From Bacillota bacterium (GTDB lineage Bacteria > Bacillota > Clostridia > Oscillospirales > Acutalibacteraceae), in NCBI GenBank assembly GCA_023390175.1, contig JAEWDK010000008.1, positions 124,001 through 188,000 of the forward strand: a DNA stretch of 64,000 nt, given 5' to 3'. Position 1 is the stretch's first letter, and each line of letters starts with the position of its first letter. The notes under the pieces were generated by a model, which saw only the letters and a program-made list of their open reading frames with translations, was not told where the DNA came from and made no database searches. Below are positions 7,110 through 15,445 of the stretch, one piece after another. The position numbers were made by a program, and so were the translations under genes.

Positions 7110-9593
7110 TTATTCCTGCGATTCGACATACTGCCTGAGCATAGCTCTCGAATTGATCTGAAGTTTCTCGAATATGCGCTTGAGCATGGTTTTCACGGTG
7201 TTTTCCGAGATGTACAGTTTACTGCCGATCTCATTGTTTGAAAAGCCGAGTGCCACAAGCTGCGCGATTTCTGCTTCCCGCTTGGTGAGCTCCGGCTTTT
7301 TGACGGCGAAATATTCCGCCGTTATCCGCTGCACTGCCTGCCGGTAGGGTACGTACAAATCAAAAACGGCTGTAATAAACTCACGGTATTCCCCAACGCG
7401 GGCAAGTTCTTCCAGCAGGGGCCGGATACCGTCGCCGTTTTCCACAAACGGCATCAGGATACCGTCCGGCTGCGCCGCATCAAGCGCCCGGCGCAGTTCG
7501 CTCAGCGCCGCACCGCGCCGGAAGAGCTTCTCATTGGCCGCCGCCGCATAAATGCGGGTGCAGATTTGCCCCAGTGTATTCGGGAAAACGGAGGCAATTT
7601 CGATAAAATGGTCTATGCTCCCCAGCAGCTTATGATATTCCCCCCGTATCAGCAAAACGCGGCCGTAAACAATATTGAAAAAGGCCATGGAGGGAAAGTA
7701 CATCCGGCTCGACTGAAAATCGCCCTCCAAAATCCATGGGGAAATACCCTGTTTTTGCTGCAGAGAAGTCTGTACAAGGGTTTCGCACAGGTCAAGGGTA
7801 TGCAGTAAATTAAAATCACTCTCGCGTTCCATGTCCCTGCGCAGCTTTTGAAGGCTGTACATCACATAGGCGTAGTCCCCTTTATAAAGCGCGATCTTCA
7901 CCTGCAGAAAAACCGCACAGAGCAGGATATCCTGCTGCCTGCCTGCGCTTGCCTGATAAAGTGCCTTATGGGCGGCAATCTCCGCACTGGTAAAATCGCC
8001 GCGGACATACTGCATTTCCGCTTCCATCACGTATTCGGCGCCCCTGCCGTGCCCGTTTGTAATCGCGGAATAATAAGGAAGGGCTTCCCGCAGCATGCCG
8101 ACCTCGTTTTCGAGCTCTCCGCTTTGGCGGTGAAACATATAAAGCACGCTGGGGGAACCGAAGGTCCAGCTCTCACGGGTATCCATAAATTTTGCCGGGC
8201 CTTGCATCAGCGCACCGGCTTTTTTGTAGTGGCCAAGCATGCTTTCGATGCTGTTATACTCGCTGAAGCTGAGCAAGACCTCCAATTCGCCCGCCAGCTC
8301 CCGCGCTGTTTCAGGTTCCATACTGCCGTCGCCCAGCAGCCGCTGTAATTCTTCGCATGCACCGGAAAAGCGTTCCACCTCGTTATAGGTGAACAGGCAG
8401 AGGGCATAGATCAGCAAAGCGGTCGGGTGTTTACGGCGGATCTCCTCCGGACAGCCGTCAAAGTAGGCCATCAGCTTTTTACTGTGTTCGCTGGACATGC
8501 TGTGGCCCCGGTCCATCTCAAGCGTGAGAAGAAGCTGCTCAAAATCCTTTGCAAGATAAAAATAGTGCATGGCGGTAAAGCAGTCGCCTGTTTTAAGGTA
8601 CCAGGAGGCCGCTCGCCGATAGAGCAGCGAATTTTCCCGCGGCTCCTGCTGGTCGAAAATGCTCTTCAGGAATTCGGAGAAAATCTTATGCACCTGATAA
8701 GACCTGCTTTTTTCGTCATACCGGATAAAAGCATTTTTGCCGGCGGTCTGCTCCAGCAGCTCTTTCACGTTGCCCTTCTGCCACATATGGGCAGCCTGTT
8801 CACGGGTAAAGCTGTCGAAAAGGCTGATATGCACAAGAAACTCTTTTGCCTCATCGGAAAGCGGAAGAAATACCGTCTTCTCAATCAGGGTGAATATATC
8901 GCTGGGCATGGGAAAGGTGCCTTCCTTTTTATACCCCAGCATCAAAAGATAGAGGGCGCTCACCCAGCCTTCCGTATAACCGTACAGCCGCTGCGCGTCG
9001 CCCTCTTTCACCACAACGCCGCAAAGGCGGAAATAGGAAAGAATATCTTCAGGAGTAAACTCCAGCACATCCTTCTGAATATGCAGCAGATAGCCCTTGA
9101 GCGCCAGCTCCTGCAAATTTTGGAACCCTGTGAACCGTGCTGTCATCACAATGTGAAAATCCGGCAATTCATTGAAGAGAAGGTACTCGATAAACCGGTT
9201 GACCTCGGGGCAGTCCACCAGATGATAGTCATCCAGCACCAAAACGGTTTTTTCGGCCGGAAGCATACTCTGAATCAGCTCCTGCGCAAGTTCCATTGAG
9301 GTGCTTTCACCCGGCATACCCATCTGCTTCAGTCGTTCTGCGCCCGAATCGTCAAACTCCCGAAACTGCCGGCAGAAAGACGACCAGAAGCCGGAGACAG
9401 AGCTGTCCATGATTTTTTGCCACAGCACGCGGACTTTTTCCATTTTCAGGCACCCGCGTACGGCGGTAGTTTTTCCGTAGCCCATGGGGGCTTCCACAAG
9501 CGTGCAGGGGTAGTTCAGCACCATTTTCATCTGGGAACGAATCCTGTCGGTCAGGTAAATGATGTCGGTGAAATCCGTCTTCCTTCTCGGCAC
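7110..9593 (-). CDS. MalT-type LAL/LuxR-family ATP-dependent transcriptional activator
   Basis: An 827-residue STAND regulator. The N-terminal P-loop APMGYGKTT (about residues 35-43) and Walker B TVLVLDDYH (about 116-124) form the nucleotide switch. A long helical, TPR-like sensor region follows, and the C-terminus is a LuxR helix-turn-helix (LTKREAEIAQLVALGFSN, then NTVKTMLKRIF). Such proteins bind an inducer plus ATP, oligomerise and activate transcription. The GTG start at 9593 sits 6 bases after GGAGG. It is immediately upstream of, and on the same strand as, the DUF2442 and surface-protein genes, so they are the likely targets. Promoter: TTGTAT, 18 bases, TATAAT (about 9635-9640). The inducer is unknown. 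Confidence 0.88.
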   Translation of the reverse strand: MPRRKTDFTDIIYLTDRIRSQMKMVLNYPCTLVEAPMGYGKTTAVRGCLKMEKVRVLWQKIMDSSVSGFWSSFCRQFREFDDSGAERLKQMGMPGESTSMELAQELIQSMLPAEKTVLVLDDYHLVDCPEVNRFIEYLLFNELPDFHIVMTARFTGFQNLQELALKGYLLHIQKDVLEFTPEDILSYFRLCGVVVKEGDAQRLYGYTEGWVSALYLLMLGYKKEGTFPMPSDIFTLIEKTVFLPLSDEAKEFLVHISLFDSFTREQAAHMWQKGNVKELLEQTAGKNAFIRYDEKSRSYQVHKIFSEFLKSIFDQQEPRENSLLYRRAASWYLKTGDCFTAMHYFYLAKDFEQLLLTLEMDRGHSMSSEHSKKLMAYFDGCPEEIRRKHPTALLIYALCLFTYNEVERFSGACEELQRLLGDGSMEPETARELAGELEVLLSFSEYNSIESMLGHYKKAGALMQGPAKFMDTRESWTFGSPSVLYMFHRQSGELENEVGMLREALPYYSAITNGHGRGAEYVMEAEMQYVRGDFTSAEIAAHKALYQASAGRQQDILLCAVFLQVKIALYKGDYAYVMYSLQKLRRDMERESDFNLLHTLDLCETLVQTSLQQKQGISPWILEGDFQSSRMYFPSMAFFNIVYGRVLLIRGEYHKLLGSIDHFIEIASVFPNTLGQICTRIYAAAANEKLFRRGAALSELRRALDAAQPDGILMPFVENGDGIRPLLEELARVGEYREFITAVFDLYVPYRQAVQRITAEYFAVKKPELTKREAEIAQLVALGFSNNEIGSKLYISENTVKTMLKRIFEKLQINSRAMLRQYVESQE

Positions 9594-9844
9594 CCCAATC
9601 CTCCTCTCTGAAACACACGTTATATTTTGACCCTATTATATCATTCCGTTATCGTACTATACAAGTTCGTTTTAAGCTGCAGCAGAAAAAGCAGTGCTTC
9701 CTTCTGCTTTGTGTTTTTGTACTCACAAGGGATGAAAGCTGACCTTCCGGTATTCCTCCTTTATTTTCCTGACAGAAAGCTGCGCCAATGTCGGAGCATT
9801 TTAAAGCACCAGCTGTCCTTCCACTCAAAAAAATAATTTTGATC

Positions 9845-9872
9845 TTGCAAAATTAATAATACATTGTATGAT
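9845..9872 (+). promoter_or_regulatory. Promoter of araR
   Basis: TTGCAA (9845-9850), a 16-base spacer and TATGAT (9867-9872) precede araR by about 50 bases. No AraR palindrome overlaps it, unlike the araBAD promoters. Confidence 0.45.
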
Positions 9873-9924
9873 AATATAAAGCTGCATCTGCAGTTATACC
9901 GATTTTTAACGGGGAGGTTACGGA

Positions 9925-10983
9925 ATGGCGGAAAAACCAAAATACAGTCTTCTGGCGGATGCCATTCGCCAGAAGATTACGGACGGAACTTATCACAGCG
10001 GTGACAAGCTGCCGTCTGAAAACGAGCTTTCCCAGCAATATCACCTCAGCAGGCAGACCGTTCGCCAGGCGTTCGGCGTATTGGAAGAAAAGGGCCTGCT
10101 CCGCCGTGAGCGGGGAAGCGGAACCTATGTGCACCGCAGGGGGAAGCAAACCGCAAAAACCATGACCATCGGCGTGATTACCACGTATATAACCGACTAT
10201 ATTTTTCCCAGCATTATTCGCGGAATCGAATCCGAACTCACCCACAGGGGGTATTCGCTGACGCTTGGGGTAACCAAAAACCGGGTGGAAAACGAGAATA
10301 AAATTCTGCGTTCCTTTCTGGATAAAAAGGTGGACGGAATTATTGTGGAAGGCACCAAAACGGCGCTGCCAAACCCCAATCTTTCTCTTTATAAACAGCT
10401 GGATGAATGCGGTATTCCCTATGTGTTTATCAATGGGTTCTACCGCGAATTCTCCTGCATTCATATAACAACCAACGACCGTGAGTGCGGGGAAACAGCC
10501 GCAAAATACCTGATACAGGAAAAGCACTGCGAAAAGCTCGGCGGGATTTTTAAATCCGACGATATGCAGGGGCATGAGCGCTATGCCGGGTTTGTCGCGG
10601 GTATCTTAAAATGCCAAAAAGAGTTGGATGACGATACGGTAATCTGGTTCACAACGTCCGAAACGGAAAGCCTGTTTACGGATCATGCGGATACCATCCT
10701 CAAACGACTGCAAGGCTGCGGCGGTATTGTGTGCTACAACGACCAGATTGCCTATTCTCTGATTAAGCTGCTTGAAAATCACGGCGTTAAGGTACCGGAG
10801 GATGTGGCGGTAACGGGGTGTGACAATGCGAATCTGCTGGAGTATTCCTCACTGAAAATTACAACCTTTGACCACCCAAAGGAAAAAATGGGGATAACGG
10901 CGGCGGATAAAATTATCAATCTGGTTGAGAACACCAAACCGGAAAAATCCGAAGTGCTGAAAATGAACAGGATCGATAAATAA
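9925..10983 (+). CDS. araR: AraR-type arabinose repressor (GntR DNA-binding domain + LacI-type sensor)
   Basis: 352 residues. Residues 6-70 are a GntR winged helix (IRQKITDGTYHSGDKLPSEN, then LSRQTVRQAF). Residues about 75-345 are a LacI/periplasmic-binding-like domain. This fusion of GntR head and LacI body is diagnostic of Bacillus subtilis AraR, which releases DNA when L-arabinose binds. Two AraR-type operators (TTGTACGTACAA) lie just downstream, in front of araBAD. SD GGGGAGG precedes the ATG. The far C-terminus reads KSEVLKMNRIDK, and a degenerate copy of this 3' end is repeated beyond the gene (11081-11200). Confidence 0.93.
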   Translation: MAEKPKYSLLADAIRQKITDGTYHSGDKLPSENELSQQYHLSRQTVRQAFGVLEEKGLLRRERGSGTYVHRRGKQTAKTMTIGVITTYITDYIFPSIIRGIESELTHRGYSLTLGVTKNRVENENKILRSFLDKKVDGIIVEGTKTALPNPNLSLYKQLDECGIPYVFINGFYREFSCIHITTNDRECGETAAKYLIQEKHCEKLGGIFKSDDMQGHERYAGFVAGILKCQKELDDDTVIWFTTSETESLFTDHADTILKRLQGCGGIVCYNDQIAYSLIKLLENHGVKVPEDVAVTGCDNANLLEYSSLKITTFDHPKEKMGITAADKIINLVENTKPEKSEVLKMNRIDK

Positions 10984-11010
10984 AAGTCAGCAAATTTCCT
11001 CAAATTTCAC

Positions 11011-11039
11011 TTGACTATTTTATAGGAACAGTGTATTAT
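11011..11039 (+). promoter_or_regulatory. araBAD distal promoter
   Basis: TTGACT (11011-11016), 17 bases, TATTAT (11034-11039): a near-consensus sigma-A promoter in duplication unit 1, immediately upstream of the first AraR operator. Confidence 0.75.
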
Positions 11040-11046
11040 CACAATA

Positions 11047-11066
11047 GAAGTTGTACGTACAACTTC
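11047..11066. promoter_or_regulatory. AraR operator 1
   Basis: A perfect 20-bp palindrome with core AGTTGTACGTACAACT. It matches the Bacillus AraR box (ATTTGTACGTACAAAT) at the central 12 bases and starts 8 bases after the -10 box, so bound AraR would block initiation. Confidence 0.85.
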
Positions 11067-11080
11067 TGGATTAAGGCCTG

Positions 11081-11200
11081 TGACCACCCAAAGGGAAAAC
11101 AGGGACAGCGGCGGATCACATTATTAATCGGATTGAGAATATCGAGCCAAAAAAATCCGAAGTGCTGAAAATGAACAGGATAAACAGAATGAACGAATTT
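11081..11200 (+). pseudogene. Duplicated, frame-broken araR C-terminal fragment
   Basis: Similar at base level to the last ~115 bases of araR but with single-base losses that shift the frame and bring an early TGA after the AAGTGC codons. It has no start of its own and is best read as debris of the tandem duplication that copied the operator. Confidence 0.75.
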
Positions 11201-11213
11201 CTTCAAAACTCAC

Positions 11214-11242
11214 TTCATTATTTTTCAGAAACAGTATATCAT
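11214..11242 (+). promoter_or_regulatory. araBAD proximal promoter
   Basis: TTCATT (11214-11219), 17 bases, TATCAT (11237-11242). It is the duplicated counterpart of the distal promoter, with a weaker -35 box. Confidence 0.55.
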
Positions 11243-11248
11243 CGCAGT

Positions 11249-11270
11249 ATAAGTTGTACGTACAACTTAT
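11249..11270. promoter_or_regulatory. AraR operator 2
   Basis: A perfect 22-bp palindrome with the same AGTTGTACGTACAACT core, 203 bases downstream of operator 1 and 72 bases before the araB start. Two sites could allow cooperative binding or looping. Confidence 0.85.
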
Positions 11271-11341
11271 GAATCGGGCCTATTGTACACGATGCCGCTT
11301 TATTGAGCAGGCATGAAATCATATTGGGAGGAATCAACAGG

Positions 11342-13003
11342 ATGAGTAAATATGCGATTGGTGTAGATTATGGTACGCTTTCCGGGCGGGCTGTGCTCGC
11401 AGACGTAAAAACCGGGGAGGAAATTGCTTCGTCCGTTTATGAATATCCCCATGCGGTAATGGACAAAGCTTTGCCGGACGGAACAAAGCTCGGTCATGAC
11501 TGGGCGCTGCAAGACCCTCAGGATTATATCGACGTGCTTGCCCACACAATTCCGGCGGTTTTGAAAGAAGCCGGCGTTTCCAGCGAGGATGTCATCGGCA
11601 TCGGCACCGATTTTACCGCCTGTACGGTTCTTCCGGTAAAAAAAGACGGCACGCCGCTTTGCTTTCTGCCGCAGTACAAAAACCGCCCGCACGCTTATGT
11701 CAAGCTGTGGAAGCATCATGCCGCGCAGGATAAAGCAAACGCGTTAAATGAGATTGCCGAACAGCGCGGCGAGCAGTGGCTGAAAAATTACGGCGGCAAA
11801 ATATCATCCGAATGGGCAATCCCGAAAATCTGGCAGATTGCCGACGAGGACCCCGAAATTTATGACGCGATGGACCGTTTCATTGAGGCGGCGGACTGGA
11901 TTATCTGGCAGCTTTGCGGCAGGGAAACCCGCAATTCCTGCACCGCCGGCTACAAAGAAATCTGGAATAAAAAAACCGGTTACCCGTCCAATGACTTTTT
12001 CAAGGCGCTCAGCCCAAAGCTGGAGCATGTGGTGGATGAAAAGCTGTCGCGCGATATTACCCCGCTTGGCGGCAAAGCCGGTGTGATTACGCCCGAAGCC
12101 GCAAAGCTCACCGGTTTAAAGGCCGGTACTGCGGTTGCGGTCGGCAATGTGGACGCACATGTCTGCGTTCCCGCAGTCGGTATTGACGGCCCCGCAAAAA
12201 TGCTCGCGATTATGGGCACCTCCACCTGCCACATTATGATGGGCACCCAGGAACACCAGGTTCCGGGTATGTGCGGCGTGGTACAGGACGGCGTTATGCC
12301 GGGTTACTTCGGGTATGAAGCCGGGCAGTCCTGCGTGGGCGACCATTTTGCGTGGTTTATTGAAAACTGCCTGCCTGCCTCCTACTATGAGGAAGCCGAA
12401 AAAGAGGGCAAAAACATACATAAATATCTGCGCGAAAAATCGGAGAAGCAAAAGCCGGGCGAAAGCGGACTGCTGGCGCTCGACTGGTGGAACGGCAACC
12501 GCTCCGTTCTGGTTGACGTTGATTTGACCGGCATGATGCTCGGCATGACGTTGCAAACCAAGCCGGAGGAAATCTACCGCGCACTGATTGAAGCAACCGC
12601 GTACGGAACAAGGATGATTATTGAAAATTACCGCGAACACGGCGTTCCGGTCGAAGAATTTTTCGCTTCCGGCGGCATTTCGCAGAAGGACCCGATGACC
12701 ATGCAGATTTACGCGGATGTCATCAATATGCCGGTCAAAATTGCGGGTTCGCTCCAAGGCCCCGCGCTCGGCTCGGCAATATTCGGCGCCGTTGCGGCGG
12801 GCAAGGCTGCGGGCGGCTATGATTCCGTGTTTGAAGCGGCAAGAGTAATGGGAAAAATTAAAGATACGATTTACCGGCCGATTCCGGAAAACGCCGCAAT
12901 TTACGACAAGCTGTTTGCGGAATACCGCACGCTGCACGATTATTTCGGCCGCGGTGCGAACGATGTTATGAAGCGCTTAAAAGAAATAAAAACCAACATT
13001 TAA
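11342..13003 (+). CDS. araB: Ribulokinase
   Basis: Phosphorylates L-ribulose to L-ribulose 5-phosphate with ATP, the second step of bacterial arabinose catabolism. The 553-residue protein is a FGGY-family kinase: N-terminal VDYGTLSGRAVL phosphate loop, GTDFTACTVLPV substrate strand, and GTSTCHIMMG plus ASGGISQKDP in the C-terminal ATP domain. The length matches AraB rather than xylulokinase. The ATG at 11342 follows GGGAGGA; a longer frame from 11303 lacks a ribosome site. It is first in araBAD under the two AraR operators. Confidence 0.95.
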   Translation: MSKYAIGVDYGTLSGRAVLADVKTGEEIASSVYEYPHAVMDKALPDGTKLGHDWALQDPQDYIDVLAHTIPAVLKEAGVSSEDVIGIGTDFTACTVLPVKKDGTPLCFLPQYKNRPHAYVKLWKHHAAQDKANALNEIAEQRGEQWLKNYGGKISSEWAIPKIWQIADEDPEIYDAMDRFIEAADWIIWQLCGRETRNSCTAGYKEIWNKKTGYPSNDFFKALSPKLEHVVDEKLSRDITPLGGKAGVITPEAAKLTGLKAGTAVAVGNVDAHVCVPAVGIDGPAKMLAIMGTSTCHIMMGTQEHQVPGMCGVVQDGVMPGYFGYEAGQSCVGDHFAWFIENCLPASYYEEAEKEGKNIHKYLREKSEKQKPGESGLLALDWWNGNRSVLVDVDLTGMMLGMTLQTKPEEIYRALIEATAYGTRMIIENYREHGVPVEEFFASGGISQKDPMTMQIYADVINMPVKIAGSLQGPALGSAIFGAVAAGKAAGGYDSVFEAARVMGKIKDTIYRPIPENAAIYDKLFAEYRTLHDYFGRGANDVMKRLKEIKTNI

Positions 13004-13023
13004 TTTGAAAGGGGTTTACAGGT

Positions 13024-14505
13024 ATGGCTTCATTAAAAAAATACGAGTTTTGGTTTGTAGTCGGCAGTCAGGATTTATATGGAGAAAAGGTTCTTCGAAC
13101 CATTGATGAACACTCCAAAATTATGGTGGACGGGTTTAATGATGACGAAACGATTCCGGGTACGGTTGTGTTCAAGCCGGTGGTACGCAATTCCGATGAA
13201 ATTTACAAGGTAATTACAGAGGCAAACAATGACCCGAAGTGCGCCGGTATCATTACATGGATGCACACCTTCTCCCCTTCTAAGATGTGGATTCGCGGAT
13301 TCAGCGTCCTGCACAAGCCGCTTCTCCACGTTAACACCCAGTTTAACCGCGATATTCCGTGGGATAGCATCGACATGGACTTCATGAATTTGAACCAGTC
13401 CGCGCACGGCGACCGTGAGCATGGCTTTATTGCCGCGAGAATGCGGCTTCAGCAAAAGGTCATTTCCGGCTACTGGAAGGATGAAACCATGCGCAAACGC
13501 ATGGCAGCCTGGATGCGCGCCGCCGCCGGTGCTTTCGAGAGCCGCAGGCTCCGCGTTCTGCGCATCAGCGACAATATGCGCGAGGTTGCCGTTACCGACG
13601 GCGACAAGGTGGAAGCGCACATCAAATTCGGCTGGCAGGTTGACCATTACGGCGTGGAAGATATCATCCGGCTGGTGGACGCCGTTACCGAAGAGGAAAT
13701 CGACGCCCAGATGAAGGAATACACCGAACATTATGAAATGGCAACGGACAACGTTGAAGCGGTTCGCTATCAGGCGAAGGAAGAAGCTGCGATTAAAAAG
13801 TTTATGGAAGCCGAAAAATTCGGTGCGTTCCATACTAATTTTCAGGATTTGCAGCAGCTTCGCCAGCTGCCCGGTTTGGCCGCACAGGATTTAATGCGCC
13901 AGGGCTACGGCTTTGCGGGGGAAGGCGACTGGAAAACGGCCGCGCTTTGCCGGATTATGAAGCTGATGTCTGCCGACCAAAAGGCCGGCACGGCATTCAT
14001 GGAGGACTACACATATCATTTCGACCCCGCCTGCGGCATGAATATGGGTGCGCATATGCTGGAGGTATGTCCGACAGTCGCGTGTGAAAAGCCGAAGATC
14101 AAAGTTGTTCCGCTTGGAATCGGCGACAGGGAAGACCCGGCCCGCCTGACTTTTAAGGCTGCCGAAGGCCCCGCTGTTCTGGTAACGATTATTGACATGG
14201 GTGACCGTTTCCGCATGATTGTAAATGATGTCATCTGCCAGAAGCAGGAGCACGATATGCCGAACCTGCCGGTAGCCGCGGTATTGTGGAAACCGCTGCC
14301 GAACCTGGAAACCTCCGCTGAAGCGTGGATTTACGCAGGCGGCGCGCACCACTCTGTAATCAGCTATGCCTTAACCGCCGAAGAAATGCGCGACTTTGCT
14401 GAAATCATGGACATTGAATTCATTCACATAGGCAAAGATACCGATATAAACGAGCTGCGCAAAGAGCTGACCTGGAACGATTTAATCTGGAAATTAAAGA
14501 AATAG
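13024..14505 (+). CDS. araA: L-arabinose isomerase
   Basis: Interconverts L-arabinose and L-ribulose using a divalent metal, normally Mn2+. At 493 residues it is full length. The N-terminus EFWFVVGSQDLYG is typical of AraA. Metal ligands are visible in GFAGEGDWKTA (Glu), FMEDYTYHF (Glu), NMGAHMLEVCP (His) and near the C-terminus in GGAHHS (His). It starts 20 bases after araB and ends 10 bases before araD, within one operon. Confidence 0.97.
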   Translation: MASLKKYEFWFVVGSQDLYGEKVLRTIDEHSKIMVDGFNDDETIPGTVVFKPVVRNSDEIYKVITEANNDPKCAGIITWMHTFSPSKMWIRGFSVLHKPLLHVNTQFNRDIPWDSIDMDFMNLNQSAHGDREHGFIAARMRLQQKVISGYWKDETMRKRMAAWMRAAAGAFESRRLRVLRISDNMREVAVTDGDKVEAHIKFGWQVDHYGVEDIIRLVDAVTEEEIDAQMKEYTEHYEMATDNVEAVRYQAKEEAAIKKFMEAEKFGAFHTNFQDLQQLRQLPGLAAQDLMRQGYGFAGEGDWKTAALCRIMKLMSADQKAGTAFMEDYTYHFDPACGMNMGAHMLEVCPTVACEKPKIKVVPLGIGDREDPARLTFKAAEGPAVLVTIIDMGDRFRMIVNDVICQKQEHDMPNLPVAAVLWKPLPNLETSAEAWIYAGGAHHSVISYALTAEEMRDFAEIMDIEFIHIGKDTDINELRKELTWNDLIWKLKK

Positions 14506-14515
14506 AGATGATATT

Positions 14516-15208
14516 ATGCTTGAAAAATTAAAGCAGCAGGTCTGCGAAGCAAATTTGATGCTGCCCAAACACAATCTGGTTGTCTTTACCTGGGGCAATG
14601 TTTCGGGCATTGACCGCGAAAGCGGACTGTTTGTCATTAAGCCGTCCGGCGTGGACTATGAAAAGCTTACGCCGAAGGACATGGTCGTTATGAACCTGAG
14701 CGGTGAAAAAGTGGAAGGCGATTTAAACCCGTCCACCGATACCCCCACGCACTGCGAGCTGTACAACCGGTTTGCGAATATCGGCGGCGTGGTTCACACA
14801 CATTCGCGCTGGGCAACCGTCTGGGCCCAGGCGGGGCGCGGGATTCCCGCGTACGGAACAACACACGGCGACTATTTTTACGGCGAAGTCCCCTGCACCA
14901 GAGCCCTGACGCCGGAGGAAATCGACGGCGAATACGAAAAGGAAACCGGCAGAATCATCGTAGAAACCTTCGCGGGTATCAATCCGGATTACATGCCCGC
15001 CGTGCTCGTAAAATCCCACGCGCCGTTTACATGGGGCAAGGATTGCTTTGACGCCGTGCACAATTCGGTGGTGCTTGAAGAACTCGCCATGATGGCATGG
15101 CACACCGAAAATCTGAGCAAAGAGCCGGTTCCCGCGATGCAGCAGGAGCTGCTCGACAAACATTTTCTGCGCAAACACGGCGCAAACGCGTACTATGGGC
15201 AAAAGTAG
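14516..15208 (+). CDS. araD: L-ribulose-5-phosphate 4-epimerase
   Basis: Converts L-ribulose 5-phosphate to D-xylulose 5-phosphate, linking arabinose to the pentose phosphate or phosphoketolase route. It is a 230-residue zinc-dependent class II aldolase/epimerase. Visible motifs are TWGNVSGID and KPSGVDYEKL (phosphate binding), HTHSRWATVWAQAG (zinc His pair), GTTHGDYFYG and VKSHAPFTWG (third zinc His). It is last in araBAD, followed by a terminator. Confidence 0.96.
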   Translation: MLEKLKQQVCEANLMLPKHNLVVFTWGNVSGIDRESGLFVIKPSGVDYEKLTPKDMVVMNLSGEKVEGDLNPSTDTPTHCELYNRFANIGGVVHTHSRWATVWAQAGRGIPAYGTTHGDYFYGEVPCTRALTPEEIDGEYEKETGRIIVETFAGINPDYMPAVLVKSHAPFTWGKDCFDAVHNSVVLEELAMMAWHTENLSKEPVPAMQQELLDKHFLRKHGANAYYGQK

Positions 15209-15327
15209 AATTTATCCTGTATAAGGTTATGTTCCAATAGAGAATTGATCAGTATGATCTGAGTAAATAACGGAACACATGCACCGATATGGCGAATCAC
15301 ATCGAAACACATATTAGAATATGACAA

Positions 15328-15361
15328 AAAGAAAACCGTCACATTTGTGGCGGTTTTCTTT
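15328..15361 (+). terminator. araBAD terminator
   Basis: AAAGAAAACCGTCAC pairs with GTGGCGGTTTTCTTT (one G-T wobble) around ATTT, ending in a T-run. It lies 120 bases after araD. The 240 bases between araD and the convergent GH127 gene hold nothing else that I can recognise. Confidence 0.8.
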
Positions 15362-15445
15362 GTAAAATCCGTGTTCTAAGTTTCAATGATACAGCAAAAG
15401 CAGTACCTGATTATTGATCAAACACAACTGCAGCCGTATAAAAAT

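Larger units (their letters stand above)
10869..11280 (+). repeat. Tandem duplication of araR 3' end plus araBAD promoter/operator
   Basis: Unit 1 spans about 10869-11080 and unit 2 about 11081-11280. Both contain the araR tail (TGACCACCCAAAGG ... AAATCCGAAGTGCTGAAAAT), then a promoter and an AraR palindrome, then a GG(A/C)CTG/GGCCT end. The offset is 212 bases at the left edge and 203 at the operator. Unit 2 has small deletions and substitutions that break the reading frame. Confidence 0.85.
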
